A stretch of DNA of 64,000 bases from Flavobacterium alvei (GTDB lineage Bacteria; Bacteroidota; Bacteroidia; Flavobacteriales; Flavobacteriaceae): NCBI RefSeq assembly GCF_002920895.1, contig NZ_PQVG01000007.1:89147-153146 (forward strand), written 5' to 3'. Under the pieces are notes generated by a model. The model saw nothing but the letters and a program-made list of their open reading frames with translations, did not search any database and was not told where the DNA came from. Shown one piece after another: positions 7,617 to 18,455 of the stretch. The position numbers were made by a program, and so were the translations under genes. The stretch's first letter is position 1; every line of letters starts with the position of its first letter.

Positions 7617-10229
7617 CTAGTTTATTGCTTTTTTAGTCACTACTCTATTATCGTCGGATGTGATTTGAATTAGCATGGCTTGTTTGCCTGCAGCAAGATT
7701 TTTTAAAGCTGTTGTTGTAGCATTTACCGCTTTTTGCTCTAATAGTAATCTTCCTGTTACATCAAATACTTTTACACTTTTCATTGTAGTATTTCCTGCA
7801 TTGATATTCAATACTCCGTTTTGTTTGTAAACTGAAATTGAATTTTCATCAAATGCTAGATCGTTCACTTTCAAAGAACCACTAGTTTTATACGTCAACT
7901 GAAAACGAGTGTTATTTGCTCCTGCAGCTGCTGTAAATGTATAAGCTTCTTTTTGTAAATTGGTTTCTGTTCCAGTAACATTATCTACAAGATAAATGTC
8001 TTGACCTGTTGCAAACAATCCATCTACGTGATCTTTTGCAATGGTATAAGTTCCTGCTGCATCGGTTTTGAAATTTAAATTAACAACATCTGTATCGCTA
8101 AATACTGGACGTCCTTGAATAACATATTCTTCTCCAGCTATATCAGATGTTAAGGCTGTTGCAGCATCATTAATATATTTTCCATCATAGCTATCTACTC
8201 CTTTGCTTGCATCAGAGATGTACCCCACTAACATTTGGCTAAAAGCTCCGTCAGCATTGGTTAGATTGATCCAAACACGATCTGTTTGAGCTACTGCTTT
8301 TGTTCTTAAAAAATTTGCTGAATTGGTAACACGCATTGTATTATTAAATCTGATTGACCCAGTAGGTGGTACCTTCGTTATAAACCCTTGACCTACTGCA
8401 ATGAAACCATTAAGACTAATTCCGCCACTTCCTGAATCAGAAGTTATAGTGCTTCCTGCTTTAGTATAAGTTGCATATGAGGTTGTTGGACTTGTAGCTT
8501 GATTTGGATTGTTAGTTTTTCTCCAAAAATATAAAGTTCCACTACTTGAGGCGTCTAAATTAGCATCTATAAAAGCATTAGCATTTATATTTGAAGGATA
8601 TGGATTTCCTACTGCTACAAATTTTTCCGCAATTCCAGAAATATTCACATCACCATTATTAGGAATACCCGTGAATAAACCTGGGTAAACTAAAGTAGCT
8701 GTTCCAGCATCATAACCAGATTTTGGATCTGTATTAGGCATACGTATTAAAAAACCTTTTCCTTGACTAAAATTTGTAGCATCTGGAACTGCACTGTACT
8801 TATCTGTTCCTGAATTGTACTCATAAAAACGTCCTGTTGTAGTTAATGGCGAAAACTCATTTAATTTTTGAGTAGTTCCTGTTGGTGATGACCACATCGT
8901 GTAATCCGAACGATATAAAGGGTTACTTTCATGTTTGACAGTTATGACTCCTGAATTAATTGAATTTTTATTGGTTTGAATTAGATTGGCATTATTACTT
9001 AAAGTAAAACTACTTCCAATTTCCACCATAATTGGAGCATTTAAAGTAACACTAACCCCAGATGGAATAATAACCGTGGCATCATTTGTAATAGTCAAAG
9101 AGCAAGCATTGATAGGGTCGGTTTGACTATAATTCCCAGAAATAATTGCAGCATAAGTACCCGTTGTTGGCGCTCCATTATCCCAAGAGCTTCCGTTCCA
9201 AATCGTAGTCAAATCACAATCGCAATAAGAATAAGTAGCCGTTGCATCTTTAACCCAATTCCCCGAATCCTTTGCGGTATTAGCAGCTGTAACATCATCA
9301 ACTAGAATACAAGACAAAGATGTATTGCCTGTACATTCAAAATTTGACAAATCAGATAATCCTCTAACATCTAAACCAGTTAATGAATTTCCACTACAGT
9401 AAAAATCATTCAATTTTGCCAACCCAACTACATTTATACTTGTGAAAAAATTATCATCGCAATCTAAATATTTTAAATCAGGATTTCCTGTTAAATCTAT
9501 AGCAGAAGTCAAATTGTTATTCCAAACAATTAATGTCTGTAAATTTGTTAAACCAGATATGTTCAAACTAGTTAGCCCATTGTCTTGGCAAACCAAATAA
9601 AACAAACTAGAATTTAAATGAACATCAAGAGCTGTATTTAGTGGGTTATTACTTGTATCCAATGCTTGTAAACCTGTTAACCCAGTAATGTTCAAGTTGG
9701 CAATTTGATTGTTTTGACAATAAAAATACCTCAAATATGTCAAACCAGTAACATCTAAAGCAGAAATAGTATTATCATTACCACTATCACCGTCTTCATT
9801 TTGACAATATAATTTATCCAAACTTACAAAATCATTAATCCCGACAAGACTTGCAATGTTTTTATCACGTATATCCAAAATTGTGATACCACTAATATTA
9901 CTAGTAATAACTTCTCCATCAATTACATCATCATATCCTAAATCAATCAGGGCTTGCTCGAAATTGACATCAGGAATTGCAGTAGTTGAAACAGTCAAAC
10001 TATTATAAACAACAACATCATCAACTTCAAATTTCGATGTGGTTGTGAAAGTATTACCAGCTCCTTTAACATTTAGAATTGCATTTGCATCAAACAAACC
10101 GCTGCTTGCAAAACTACTAATCGAAAATCCAAGAATAAAAATCCAAGCAATAATAGATTTATTACTCCTATTTTTTTTTGATTTTGACAAAAGAGTTGAA
10201 AAAAAATAGGTAGGTAGAATTTGTTTCAT
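7617..10229 (-). CDS. Leucine-rich-repeat secreted protein with T9SS type C-like sorting tail
   Basis: This is 870 aa. The basic N-terminus and hydrophobic stretch (SIIAWIFILGFSISSFAS) form a long signal peptide. Residues about 65-320 are leucine-rich repeats of about 22 residues (YFYCQNNQIANLNITGLTG, LVCQDNGLTSLNISGLTN), including the DxxFEQALIDLGYDD start common in flavobacterial LRR proteins. A short IWNGSSWDNGAPT segment leads into the constant module from about residue 420 (WSSPTGTTQKLNEFSP, VGNPYPSNI, EEYVIQGRPVFSD), ending in the T9SS tail (NGVLNINAGNT, VVTKKAIN). LRRs usually mediate protein or glycan contacts. Its module is the most diverged of the four, with extra residues around the WRKTNN segment. 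Confidence 0.88.
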   Translation of the reverse strand: MKQILPTYFFSTLLSKSKKNRSNKSIIAWIFILGFSISSFASSGLFDANAILNVKGAGNTFTTTSKFEVDDVVVYNSLTVSTTAIPDVNFEQALIDLGYDDVIDGEVITSNISGITILDIRDKNIASLVGINDFVSLDKLYCQNEDGDSGNDNTISALDVTGLTYLRYFYCQNNQIANLNITGLTGLQALDTSNNPLNTALDVHLNSSLFYLVCQDNGLTSLNISGLTNLQTLIVWNNNLTSAIDLTGNPDLKYLDCDDNFFTSINVVGLAKLNDFYCSGNSLTGLDVRGLSDLSNFECTGNTSLSCILVDDVTAANTAKDSGNWVKDATATYSYCDCDLTTIWNGSSWDNGAPTTGTYAAIISGNYSQTDPINACSLTITNDATVIIPSGVSVTLNAPIMVEIGSSFTLSNNANLIQTNKNSINSGVITVKHESNPLYRSDYTMWSSPTGTTQKLNEFSPLTTTGRFYEYNSGTDKYSAVPDATNFSQGKGFLIRMPNTDPKSGYDAGTATLVYPGLFTGIPNNGDVNISGIAEKFVAVGNPYPSNINANAFIDANLDASSSGTLYFWRKTNNPNQATSPTTSYATYTKAGSTITSDSGSGGISLNGFIAVGQGFITKVPPTGSIRFNNTMRVTNSANFLRTKAVAQTDRVWINLTNADGAFSQMLVGYISDASKGVDSYDGKYINDAATALTSDIAGEEYVIQGRPVFSDTDVVNLNFKTDAAGTYTIAKDHVDGLFATGQDIYLVDNVTGTETNLQKEAYTFTAAAGANNTRFQLTYKTSGSLKVNDLAFDENSISVYKQNGVLNINAGNTTMKSVKVFDVTGRLLLEQKAVNATTTALKNLAAGKQAMLIQITSDDNRVVTKKAIN

Positions 10230-10454
10230 AAAATAGTTATTTAGGAATTTAAGAATGCATTTTTAAAACACAAAAACAATGAATACAGTATTAAAACCTA
10301 TCTTCAATAGTTAAAGCTTAATAGTATTGAGCTGTTGTTAAAACAAAGATTAATAGAAAATTTGTCAGAAAATTTATCATTACAAAATTAAAAAATAATA
10401 GTGATTAAAAAAAAGTTTTAGCATTATCTTTTTATAACCAGCTTAAAAATAACA

Positions 10455-10485
10455 AAGCCCTGCTCCAAAAACTGGAACAGGGCTT
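10455..10485 (-). terminator. Terminator after third small membrane peptide gene
   Basis: AAGCCCTG / CAGGGCTT, extended by TCC/GGA with one mismatch, lies 25 bp past the stop at 10510. It is the third member of the array's terminator family. Confidence 0.75.
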
Positions 10486-10509
10486 GTAAAGCAAACCTTT
10501 ATGCTTTTA

Positions 10510-10728
10510 TTAGCTATTCACTTTCTTATTTTGAATGGCTCTGAATGTCAAGAAAACAAGTACTAAGCCTGCCAAAGCCAGAACCCATAAATAATCACCA
10601 ATCGGTGCTGGCGCATCAGTTCCTTCTAAAGTACCTGTACCGTCATCTGTCCCAGGTTGTGCAAACGTGACAAAACTTGCCAATAAAAAGAATAGGGTGA
10701 TATATGATTTTGATAATATGTTTTTCAT
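10510..10728 (-). CDS. 72-aa signal-peptide/TM small protein, PID-CTERM-like (copy C)
   Basis: It is near identical to copies A and B (Ala for Val at residue 18; FRAIQNKK end). The architecture is the same: signal peptide, acidic Gly/Thr linker, APIGDYLWVLAL, one transmembrane helix, basic tail. It starts 48 bp after the stop of the passenger-like protein gene; the spacer matches the other two units. It is a presumed membrane-anchored partner of the upstream exported protein; function unknown. Confidence 0.8.
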   Translation of the reverse strand: MKNILSKSYITLFFLLASFVTFAQPGTDDGTGTLEGTDAPAPIGDYLWVLALAGLVLVFLTFRAIQNKKVNS

Positions 10729-10776
10729 AATTGTATTTTTTTAATTTTCTAATTGCTTTTTAAACTACCTAATTCT

Positions 10777-13242
10777 CTAGTTTATTGCTTTTTTAGTCAC
10801 TACTCTATTATCGTCGGATGTGATTTGAATTAGCAAAGCTTGTTTGCCTGCAGCAAGATTTTTTAAAGCTGTTGTTGTAGCATTCACCGATTTTTGCTCT
10901 AATACTAATCTTCCTGTAACGTCAAATACTTTTACACTTTTCATTGTAGTATTTCCTGCATTGATATTCAATACTCCGTTTTGTTTGTAAACTGAAATTG
11001 AATTTTCATCAAATGCTAAATCGTTCACTTTCAAAGAAGCGCTAGTTTTATACGTCAACTGAAAACGAGTGTTATTTACTCCTGCAGCTGCTGTAAATGT
11101 ATAAGCTTCTTTTTGCAAATTAGTTTCAGTTCCTGTGGTTGTATCTACAAGATAAATGTCTTGACCTGTTGCAAACAATCCATCAACGTGGTCTTTTGCA
11201 ATGGTATAAGTTCCTGCAACACTTGCTTTGAAGTTTAAATTCACAACATCGGTATCGCTAAATGTTGGACGTCCTTGAATAACATACTCTTCTCCAGCAA
11301 TATCAGATGTTAAGGCTGTTGCAGCATCATTAATATATTTTCCATCAATTCCTGAATCAAATCCAGTCGTTGCTCCATCCATATAAGCCACCATCATTTG
11401 GTTAACAGGATTTGTTCCTTCTGAAAGATTCAACCAAACTCTACTTTTTTCAGCTAGTGCTTTTGTTCTTAAAAATTGAGCAGTTGTACTTGAACTACGC
11501 AAAGCATTCGTAAAAACAATAGTTCCTGATGTAGGCACAGTAGTAATAAATCCTTGACCTACCGCAATAGTTCCATTAGGAGTAAATCCTTCATTTGCAG
11601 TACCCGAACCTGCTGGTAGTCCAACTGGACCAGCTTTGGTGTATGTTGCATAAGATGTTGTTGGAGTAGTCGATTGATTCAAATTATTTGTTTTTCTCCA
11701 AAAATACAAAGTGCCAGAACCAGCACCAGTACTATTGACATCAATAAATGAATCAGCACTTATTACTGAAGGATATGGATTTCCAACAGCTACATATTGA
11801 CCAGCTGTTAATCCTGTCAAATTAACATCTCCATTATTAAGAACTCCTGTAAATACGCCATTAAATGTTTCGGTTCCAGGGGCAGCTACTGCAGTATTTG
11901 GCATACGGATTAAATAACCCGTACCTTTAGCAAAAGCAGTCGTAGCGAAGGCAGGGTCAGGAATAGCTACATAAAAATTAGTAGCAGAGTCATAAGTATA
12001 AAAACGATTTACTGTCGTGATTGGTGTTGTTACTACACTTGTATTACTAGTAAGTGGAGAAAAAGCTAGTAAGTTTTGATTTGCTACTGGAGAAGACCAC
12101 AACGTATAATCCAAACGAGATAGAGGATTACTATTGCGTTTTACTACCGCATTTCCTGTATTTGTAGTATTGTTAACTTGAATTAAATTAGCGTCGTTCT
12201 CAATTACAATACCTCCAGCTCCAGCATTATTTACTACCTCATTTGCAACATTTACATAACCTCCTGAATTAATAGTCAATGAACCTGAAGTTACAGTCAA
12301 TTTTTTTGCAGTAATATCACCGTTTGTTCCTGTCGTATATATTCCAGTAATAACAGCTTCAAGGGTTGAATCTGGAGTACCATTTGACCAAGTAGAACCG
12401 TCCCAAATAGTGGTAGTTGCAGTAACAGTTGTTAAATTTGTAATCGCATTATAAGTATTTGAAATTGTTTTTCCAGCCGCTAATGCTGCTCCTGACACTT
12501 TTATTTTATTAGCAGTAATATAAGTAGTGATAGCTGCTGTTTGATTACCAGTCAATTCTATTTTACCTGCATCAATATTAACAGTACCAGCCGTTCCGAT
12601 TACCAAACCATTTGTTGTTGGAACTTTAACGATTCCAGAATTAATATTCAAAATACCTAAACAGTTAACATAAGTTGCTTTATAATTTCCTACTGCAATA
12701 AATCCTGCAGCATCCGTAGACAAAATTCCTCCATTAACATTGACAGTACCTGGTTGTTTCTGACTAATAGCTAGAGTTGATTTTACATTTAAAGTTCCTC
12801 CTACTTCAACATTAGCAATAGCCAGAGCAGTTCCTGCAGTTCCACCAACATAATAATTATTTCTAACATTAAATAACCCCCCATTTACAGTTAATTGCCC
12901 ATCATCATTACAAGCACCATTGACGTTAATGTTTCCAGATGAAGTTAGATTTCCTGCTGTAGTTATCGTAATTATTCCTGAAGTTGGCGCACCTGAAGTT
13001 TTAGGATAACCTGAACTACCTAGAACAGGATTATTTGGCGTTCCTGCACCAATAGTAAAAGTATTTGCCGCAAGAAAAGTAGCGGGGGGAGCGGCAGTAG
13101 TCCAGTTCGCTGCGTCTAAAAAATTAGAACTTGTTCCTCCTACCCATGTATTTAATTGAGCATGTGTAACATTGAAAGCTCCCAAGAAGAAGACTAAAAT
13201 ACTTAAAGATAAAATGCGTTTTTTTAGTAATGTTTGTTTCAT
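10777..13242 (-). CDS. Passenger-repeat secreted protein with T9SS type C-like sorting tail
   Basis: This is 821 aa. The signal peptide ends near NVTHAQ. Residues about 30-270 are beta-helix-like, passenger-type repeats (NTWVGGTSSNFLDAANWTT, LTVNGGLFNVRNNYYVGG, VNVNGGILSTDAAGFIAVG) typical of autotransporter-like or PEP-type adhesins. The constant module follows from about residue 280 (IWDGSTWSNGTPDSTLEAVI), with WSSPVANQNLLAFSP, GNPYPSVI and EEYVIQGRPTFSD, then the T9SS sorting tail. It is the first gene of the array in transcription order, and a TAGGTTTG -7-type box lies 24-31 bp upstream of its start. It is expected on the cell surface; role in adhesion is inference. Confidence 0.87.
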   Translation of the reverse strand: MKQTLLKKRILSLSILVFFLGAFNVTHAQLNTWVGGTSSNFLDAANWTTAAPPATFLAANTFTIGAGTPNNPVLGSSGYPKTSGAPTSGIITITTAGNLTSSGNINVNGACNDDGQLTVNGGLFNVRNNYYVGGTAGTALAIANVEVGGTLNVKSTLAISQKQPGTVNVNGGILSTDAAGFIAVGNYKATYVNCLGILNINSGIVKVPTTNGLVIGTAGTVNIDAGKIELTGNQTAAITTYITANKIKVSGAALAAGKTISNTYNAITNLTTVTATTTIWDGSTWSNGTPDSTLEAVITGIYTTGTNGDITAKKLTVTSGSLTINSGGYVNVANEVVNNAGAGGIVIENDANLIQVNNTTNTGNAVVKRNSNPLSRLDYTLWSSPVANQNLLAFSPLTSNTSVVTTPITTVNRFYTYDSATNFYVAIPDPAFATTAFAKGTGYLIRMPNTAVAAPGTETFNGVFTGVLNNGDVNLTGLTAGQYVAVGNPYPSVISADSFIDVNSTGAGSGTLYFWRKTNNLNQSTTPTTSYATYTKAGPVGLPAGSGTANEGFTPNGTIAVGQGFITTVPTSGTIVFTNALRSSSTTAQFLRTKALAEKSRVWLNLSEGTNPVNQMMVAYMDGATTGFDSGIDGKYINDAATALTSDIAGEEYVIQGRPTFSDTDVVNLNFKASVAGTYTIAKDHVDGLFATGQDIYLVDTTTGTETNLQKEAYTFTAAAGVNNTRFQLTYKTSASLKVNDLAFDENSISVYKQNGVLNINAGNTTMKSVKVFDVTGRLVLEQKSVNATTTALKNLAAGKQALLIQITSDDNRVVTKKAIN

Positions 13243-13265
13243 AGTTTTTATTTATTTAATAATGC

Positions 13266-13310
13266 CAAACCTAAAACACTTTCAATAAATCAGTATCCTG
13301 TAGTATCCTG
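13266..13310 (-). promoter_or_regulatory. Candidate promoter and direct repeat upstream of array gene
   Basis: TAGGTTTG (13266-13273 on the minus strand) fits TAnnTTTG. Two copies of CAGGATACT with 10-bp period end 18 bp upstream of it. No TTG at the usual distance was seen, so an activator bound to the repeat is a possible substitute. Confidence 0.35.
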
Positions 13311-13648
13311 ATATTTCTCAAAAATTAACATAATAAAAACAATATTCATTTTTTTTAAGAACTTATTTTTAACATATTGCCAATAAAATCGACAAACAAC
13401 ACAGTTTTTACATCCAAAAAAGTAGTGATTTTTTTTTTGCACTTTAAATAAAAAAAATGAAAATGATAAAAAAAGAGATGAAATTTAATGAATAATAATT
13501 CAAAATTATAAGATAATCCTCCGGATTATTTTATAAGTCTCAGTTTTTTCTATCAATATTGGCTGGATAAAATTCTTAATTTGACAGAAAGAAGAAAAAA
13601 CTAATAATGCATTTTTTAACAAGCGCAGATATCTATAACAAAAAAAAA

Positions 13649-13668
13649 GGCTCCATTTCTGGAGCCTT
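13649..13668 (-). terminator. Terminator of the rpoBC operon
   Basis: GGCTCC / GGAGCC, extended by AA/TT and followed by an eight-base T run on the minus strand, lies directly after the stop of the DUF3467 gene. Confidence 0.85.
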
Positions 13669-13674
13669 CTATAA

Positions 13675-13986
13675 TTATGCTTGTCCCGTGGGACCAAAAT
13701 TAAGTGGTATTGGAGGTTGTTCAGAGTCCTTTATTTCGCCGTGAGCGATTTCAAAACGGTGAATATTTTCTCCAATAGCATGCAATAATCTTTTGGCATG
13801 CTGCGGTGTCAAGACAATTCTTGATTTAACTTTAGCCTTAGGAATACCAGGCATGATGCTAACAAAATCCAAAACAAACTCAGAAGAGGAATGATTGATT
13901 ATTGCCAAATTAGAATAAATTCCTTCGGCAGTTTTTTCATCTAACTCAATGTCTAGTTGTCCTTGTTGTTGATTTGAATTGCTCAT
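13675..13986 (-). CDS. DUF3467 family protein downstream of rpoC
   Basis: This 103-aa protein matches the DUF3467 family by its core (GIYSNLAIINHSSSEFVLDFVSIMPG and ARVxLTPxHAKRLL-like segment KSRIVLTPQHAKRLLHAI); these strings are read directly from the sequence. It starts 4 bp after the rpoC stop, so it is translationally coupled and shares the terminator at 13649. The position after rpoC is conserved in Bacteroidota. It has no signal peptide or membrane segment, so it is cytoplasmic. The function is unknown; the location suggests a link to transcription, which is inference. Confidence 0.9.
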   Translation of the reverse strand: MSNSNQQQGQLDIELDEKTAEGIYSNLAIINHSSSEFVLDFVSIMPGIPKAKVKSRIVLTPQHAKRLLHAIGENIHRFEIAHGEIKDSEQPPIPLNFGPTGQA

Positions 13987-13989
13987 GTC

Positions 13990-16900
13990 TTAATAAATAT
14001 ATTCTTCTTTGCTTGCCATCATTTCATTGTAATCCTCATTCGAACCTACAATTGTATTGTCATATTCTCTCATACCGGTTCCGGCAGGAATTCTATGACC
14101 TACGATTACATTTTCTTTCAATCCTTCTAAGAAATCGATTTTACCTGCAACAGCAGCTTCGTTCAATACTTTAGTAGTTTCTTGGAAAGATGCAGCCGAA
14201 ATAAATGATTTCGTTTGAAGCGATGCTCTTGTAATACCTTGTAAAACTGGAGTTGCAGTTGCTGTAATTACATCACGTGCTACAACTAAATTTTTATCCG
14301 TACGTTTCAATAGTGAGTTTTCGTCGCGCAATTCACGAGGAGAAATAATTTGTCCTGGTTTCAACACACTAGAATCTCCAGCATCTTCAACCACTTTCAT
14401 ACCATATAATTTATCATTTTCAACGATAAAATCTTTAGTATGAATCAATTGTTCTTCCAAGAACAATGTATCTCCTGGATCTTGAACTCTAACTTTACGC
14501 ATCATTTGACGTATTACTACTTCAAAGTGTTTGTCGTTGATTTTTACCCCTTGCAAACGGTAAACCTCTTGAATTTCGTTCACCAAATACTGTTGAACAG
14601 CAGCTGGCCCTTGAATTCTCAAGATATCTTCTGGAGTAATCGCACCGTCAGACAATGGCACACCCGCTCTTACAAAGTCATTTTCTTGTACCAAAATTTG
14701 GCTAGAAAGTTTAACTAAATATTTCTTAACCTCTCCAAATTTAGATTCGATCACAATCTCACGGTTACCTCTTTTGATTTTTCCAAAAGAAACAACACCA
14801 TCAATTTCAGAAACTACAGCTGGATTCGAAGGGTTACGAGCTTCAAGCAACTCAGTAATTCTTGGCAAACCTCCTGTAATATCTCCTGATTTAGAAGAAC
14901 GACGTGGAATTTTAACCAATACTTTACCTGCCTTAATTTTCTCACCATTGTCAACCATCAAGTGGGCTCCAACTGGTAAGTTATATGAACGTATTAATTC
15001 GCCATCTTTACCGTAAACCAATAAAGTTGGGATTAATTTTTTAGATCTTGACTCAGAAATTACTTTTTCTTGGAAACCAGTTTGCTCATCAATTTCAACC
15101 ATATATGATTGACCTTGTTCTAAATCTTCGTAGGCAATTTTACCAGTAAATTCAGAAACAATAACTCCATTATAAGGATCCCATTTACAAATTGTAGTTC
15201 CTTTTGCAACTGACTCTCCGTCTTTCACAAAAATACTAGAACCGTAAGGAATGTTGTTTGTACTTAATAAAATTCCTGTTTTTTCATCTACTAATTTCAA
15301 CTCTGTAGAACGAGATACTACAATATCAACTGCATTACCTTCGTTATCTTCGCCTTTAACTGTTTTTAAATCTTCGATTTCAATTTTACCAGCAAATCTC
15401 GTAACAATACCTGATTCTTCAGAAATACCTCCTGCAACCCCACCCACGTGGAATGTACGAAGTGTCAACTGTGTTCCAGGCTCTCCAATAGATTGAGCGG
15501 CAATTACACCAACTGCTTCTCCTTTTTGGGTCATTTTTCCTGTTGCCAAGTTTCTACCGTAACATTTAGCACAAATACCTTTTGTAGCTTCACAAGTCAA
15601 TGCAGAACGAACTTCTAATTTTTCAATTGGAGAAGCCTCGATTAACTTCATGTAAGGCTCTGTAATTTCCTCACCTGCTTCAATAATAAGTTCATTTGTC
15701 AAAGGATTGATCACATCTTGCAATGCTACACGTCCTAAGATTCTTTCGCCTAAAGTTTCCACAATTTCTTCGTTCTTTTTCAATGCTGAAACTTCAACAC
15801 CTCTTAAAGTACCACAATCTACTGTATTTACAATTACATCTTGAGAAACGTCATGCAATCTTCTTGTCAAGTAACCCGCATCGGCCGTTTTCAATGCCGT
15901 ATCCGCAAGACCTTTACGAGCACCGTGAGTAGAGATAAAGTACTCCAAAATCGAAAGACCTTCTTTAAAGTTAGAAAGAATCGGGTTTTCAATAATTTCT
16001 CCACCACCAGCAGTCGATTTTTTAGGCTTAGCCATCAAACCACGCATACCGGTTAACTGACGTATTTGTTCTTTGGAACCCCTTGCTCCAGAGTCAAGCA
16101 TCATATACACCGAGTTGAAACCTTGTTGGTCTTCTCTAATGTTTTTCATTGCTGCTTCTGTAAGCTGTGCATTTGTTGAAGTCCATACGTCAATAACTTG
16201 GTTGTAACGTTCGTTATTGGTAATAAGACCCATATTATAGTTAGCAGAAATACCTTCAACTTGCTCTCTAGCATCTGCAATTAATTTTGGTTTTTGATCT
16301 GGGATTCTAATATCTCCCAATGAGAATGATAATCCACCTTTGAAGGCAAATTTGTACCCCATATCTTTCATACTATCCAAGAAAGCAGCTGTTGTAGGCA
16401 CATTAGTAACACTTAAAATGTGACCAATAATATCTCTTAAGTTTTTCTTAGTCAACACTTCATTGATGTATCCAGCAGCAGGAGGCACAACTTCGTTAAA
16501 CAAGATACGACCTGCAGTTGTTTGAATAATTTTGTAAACCAAGTCACCATTTTCATTAAAATCTTTAGCACGAATTTTAACTCGAGCATTCAATTCTAAT
16601 TGACCTTCATTCAAGGCGATATTTACTTCTTCTGCAGAGTAAAAAGTTAGACCTTCACCTAAAATTTTATGATCTGGAGTTGACAAACGTTCTTTGGTCA
16701 TATAATAAAGACCCAAAACCATGTCCTGAGAAGGTACCGTAATCGGAGCACCATTGGCAGGATTCAAGATATTGTGAGAAGCCAACATTAACAATTGTGC
16801 TTCCAAGATAGCTTCTGGTCCAAGTGGCAAGTGAACTGCCATCTGATCACCATCAAAATCCGCGTTAAACGCCGTACAAACTAAAGGGTGCAATTGGATT

Positions 16901-18297
16901 GCTTTTCCTTCAATTAATTTGGGTTGGAAAGCTTGAATACCTAGTCTGTGCAAAGTAGGAGCACGATTCAGCATTATTGGGTGTCCTTTTATTACATTTT
17001 CAAGGATGTCCCAAACTACTGGCTCTTTTTTGTCGATTATTTTCTTGGCCGATTTAACTGTTTTTACAATTCCTCTTTCTATCAATTTACGGATAACGAA
17101 AGGTTTGTATAATTCAGCTGCCATATCTTTTGGGATACCACATTCGAACAATTTCAATTCCGGTCCAACAACAATTACAGAACGAGCAGAATAATCCACA
17201 CGTTTTCCAAGCAAGTTTTGACGGAAACGACCTTGTTTTCCTTTAAGGGAATCCGAAAGTGATTTCAATGGACGGTTGGATTCTGTTTTTACAGCAGATG
17301 CTTTACGAGTGTTGTCGAAAAGTGAATCTACTGATTCTTGCAACATACGTTTTTCGTTTCTCAAGATTACTTCAGGAGCTTTAATCTCCATTAATCTTTT
17401 CAAACGGTTGTTACGAATGATTACACGACGGTATAAATCATTCAAATCTGAAGTAGCGAAACGACCTCCATCAAGCGGCACCAACGGACGCAATTCTGGC
17501 GGAATAACTGGAACCACTTTCATAATCATCCACTCAGGACGGTTTTCGCGGTTCAAGTTAGACTCACGGAACGATTCAACAACTTGTAATCTTTTTAATG
17601 CCTCTGTTTTACGTTGTTTAGACGTTTCGTTATTGGCAGAGTGACGTAATTCATAAGACAAAGCATCTAAGTCAATACGAGCCAATAAATCCATAATACA
17701 CTCTGCTCCCATTTTGGCAACAAATTTATTAGGATCAAAATCATCTAAATATTGGTTATCCTGTGGCAATGAATCTAAAATATTCAAATATTCTTCTTCT
17801 GTCAAGAAATCCAATCTTTCGATAGATTCTCCATCAGGACCTTTGGCAATACCTGGCTGAATTACAACGTATCTTTCATAATAGATAATCATATCTAATT
17901 TCTTAGAAGGAAGACCTAAAATGTAACCAATTTTGTTTGGAAGTGAACGGAAATACCAGATATGAGCAATTGGCACCACAAGATTGATGTGTCCTACTCT
18001 ATCTCTACGTACTTTTTTCTCAGTAACTTCAACACCACAACGGTCACAAATGATTCCTTTGTAGCGAATTCTTTTATATTTACCACAAGCACATTCGAAA
18101 TCTTTTACTGGTCCGAAGATTCTTTCGCAGAAAAGTCCGTCACGCTCTGGTTTGTGAGTTCTATAGTTGATAGTCTCTGGCTTCAATACTTCACCTCTTG
18201 ATTCTTTCAAGATGGATTCAGGAGAAGCTAGTCCTATCGAAATTTTGTTGAATCTTTTTACAGGATTCTTGTCTTTATTATTTCTATTATTCATCAT
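13990..18297 (-). CDS. rpoC: DNA-directed RNA polymerase subunit beta'
   Basis: This is the 1435-aa catalytic beta' subunit. The zinc-binding motif uses C69, C71, C84 and C87. The active-site loop NADFDGDQ, which binds the catalytic Mg2+, is at about 478-485. The second zinc cluster ([11 protein letters not shown]) and the trigger-loop region ([16 protein letters not shown]) are intact. The length is normal for Bacteroidota. Two adjacent ATGs (18292 and 18295) exist and either could start. It follows rpoB after 204 bp that contain a GTAGAGACG palindrome and precedes DUF3467 by 4 bp. Confidence 0.99.
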   Translation of the reverse strand: MMNNRNNKDKNPVKRFNKISIGLASPESILKESRGEVLKPETINYRTHKPERDGLFCERIFGPVKDFECACGKYKRIRYKGIICDRCGVEVTEKKVRRDRVGHINLVVPIAHIWYFRSLPNKIGYILGLPSKKLDMIIYYERYVVIQPGIAKGPDGESIERLDFLTEEEYLNILDSLPQDNQYLDDFDPNKFVAKMGAECIMDLLARIDLDALSYELRHSANNETSKQRKTEALKRLQVVESFRESNLNRENRPEWMIMKVVPVIPPELRPLVPLDGGRFATSDLNDLYRRVIIRNNRLKRLMEIKAPEVILRNEKRMLQESVDSLFDNTRKASAVKTESNRPLKSLSDSLKGKQGRFRQNLLGKRVDYSARSVIVVGPELKLFECGIPKDMAAELYKPFVIRKLIERGIVKTVKSAKKIIDKKEPVVWDILENVIKGHPIMLNRAPTLHRLGIQAFQPKLIEGKAIQLHPLVCTAFNADFDGDQMAVHLPLGPEAILEAQLLMLASHNILNPANGAPITVPSQDMVLGLYYMTKERLSTPDHKILGEGLTFYSAEEVNIALNEGQLELNARVKIRAKDFNENGDLVYKIIQTTAGRILFNEVVPPAAGYINEVLTKKNLRDIIGHILSVTNVPTTAAFLDSMKDMGYKFAFKGGLSFSLGDIRIPDQKPKLIADAREQVEGISANYNMGLITNNERYNQVIDVWTSTNAQLTEAAMKNIREDQQGFNSVYMMLDSGARGSKEQIRQLTGMRGLMAKPKKSTAGGGEIIENPILSNFKEGLSILEYFISTHGARKGLADTALKTADAGYLTRRLHDVSQDVIVNTVDCGTLRGVEVSALKKNEEIVETLGERILGRVALQDVINPLTNELIIEAGEEITEPYMKLIEASPIEKLEVRSALTCEATKGICAKCYGRNLATGKMTQKGEAVGVIAAQSIGEPGTQLTLRTFHVGGVAGGISEESGIVTRFAGKIEIEDLKTVKGEDNEGNAVDIVVSRSTELKLVDEKTGILLSTNNIPYGSSIFVKDGESVAKGTTICKWDPYNGVIVSEFTGKIAYEDLEQGQSYMVEIDEQTGFQEKVISESRSKKLIPTLLVYGKDGELIRSYNLPVGAHLMVDNGEKIKAGKVLVKIPRRSSKSGDITGGLPRITELLEARNPSNPAVVSEIDGVVSFGKIKRGNREIVIESKFGEVKKYLVKLSSQILVQENDFVRAGVPLSDGAITPEDILRIQGPAAVQQYLVNEIQEVYRLQGVKINDKHFEVVIRQMMRKVRVQDPGDTLFLEEQLIHTKDFIVENDKLYGMKVVEDAGDSSVLKPGQIISPRELRDENSLLKRTDKNLVVARDVITATATPVLQGITRASLQTKSFISAASFQETTKVLNEAAVAGKIDFLEGLKENVIVGHRIPAGTGMREYDNTIVGSNEDYNEMMASKEEYIY

Positions 18298-18455
18298 AGT
18301 TTTTACTATTGATTTATTTGCAATTAAAAATTGATTTTGATTCCACGAATTACTTCTCTAAACTTCAAACTTTTTTTGAAGTGCTAATTATACGGATGTA
18401 TAAAAAATCGGAACGGGTTACGGGTATAAATCCTAAAACTATTATAAAAACCAAC

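Larger units (their letters stand above)
13243..13674. other. Intergenic region between T9SS array and rpoC operon
   Basis: No real gene is seen. It contains a candidate -7 box TAGGTTTG (13266-13273, minus) for the array gene and a direct repeat AGTATCCTG at 13292-13300 and 13302-13310. A small ATAATCC-TCC-GGATTAT hairpin lies at 13513-13529, and the rpoC operon terminator at 13649-13668. Confidence 0.6.

Noticed and set aside
34..13242. Repeated open frames of 60-90 codons on the plus strand of the T9SS array
   Set aside because: They are opposite-strand shadows of the constant module and recur only because the module is duplicated.
13506..13697. A 63-codon minus-strand frame overlapping the DUF3467 end
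   Set aside because: It crosses the terminator hairpin and the 3' end of the real gene and has no protein-like features.
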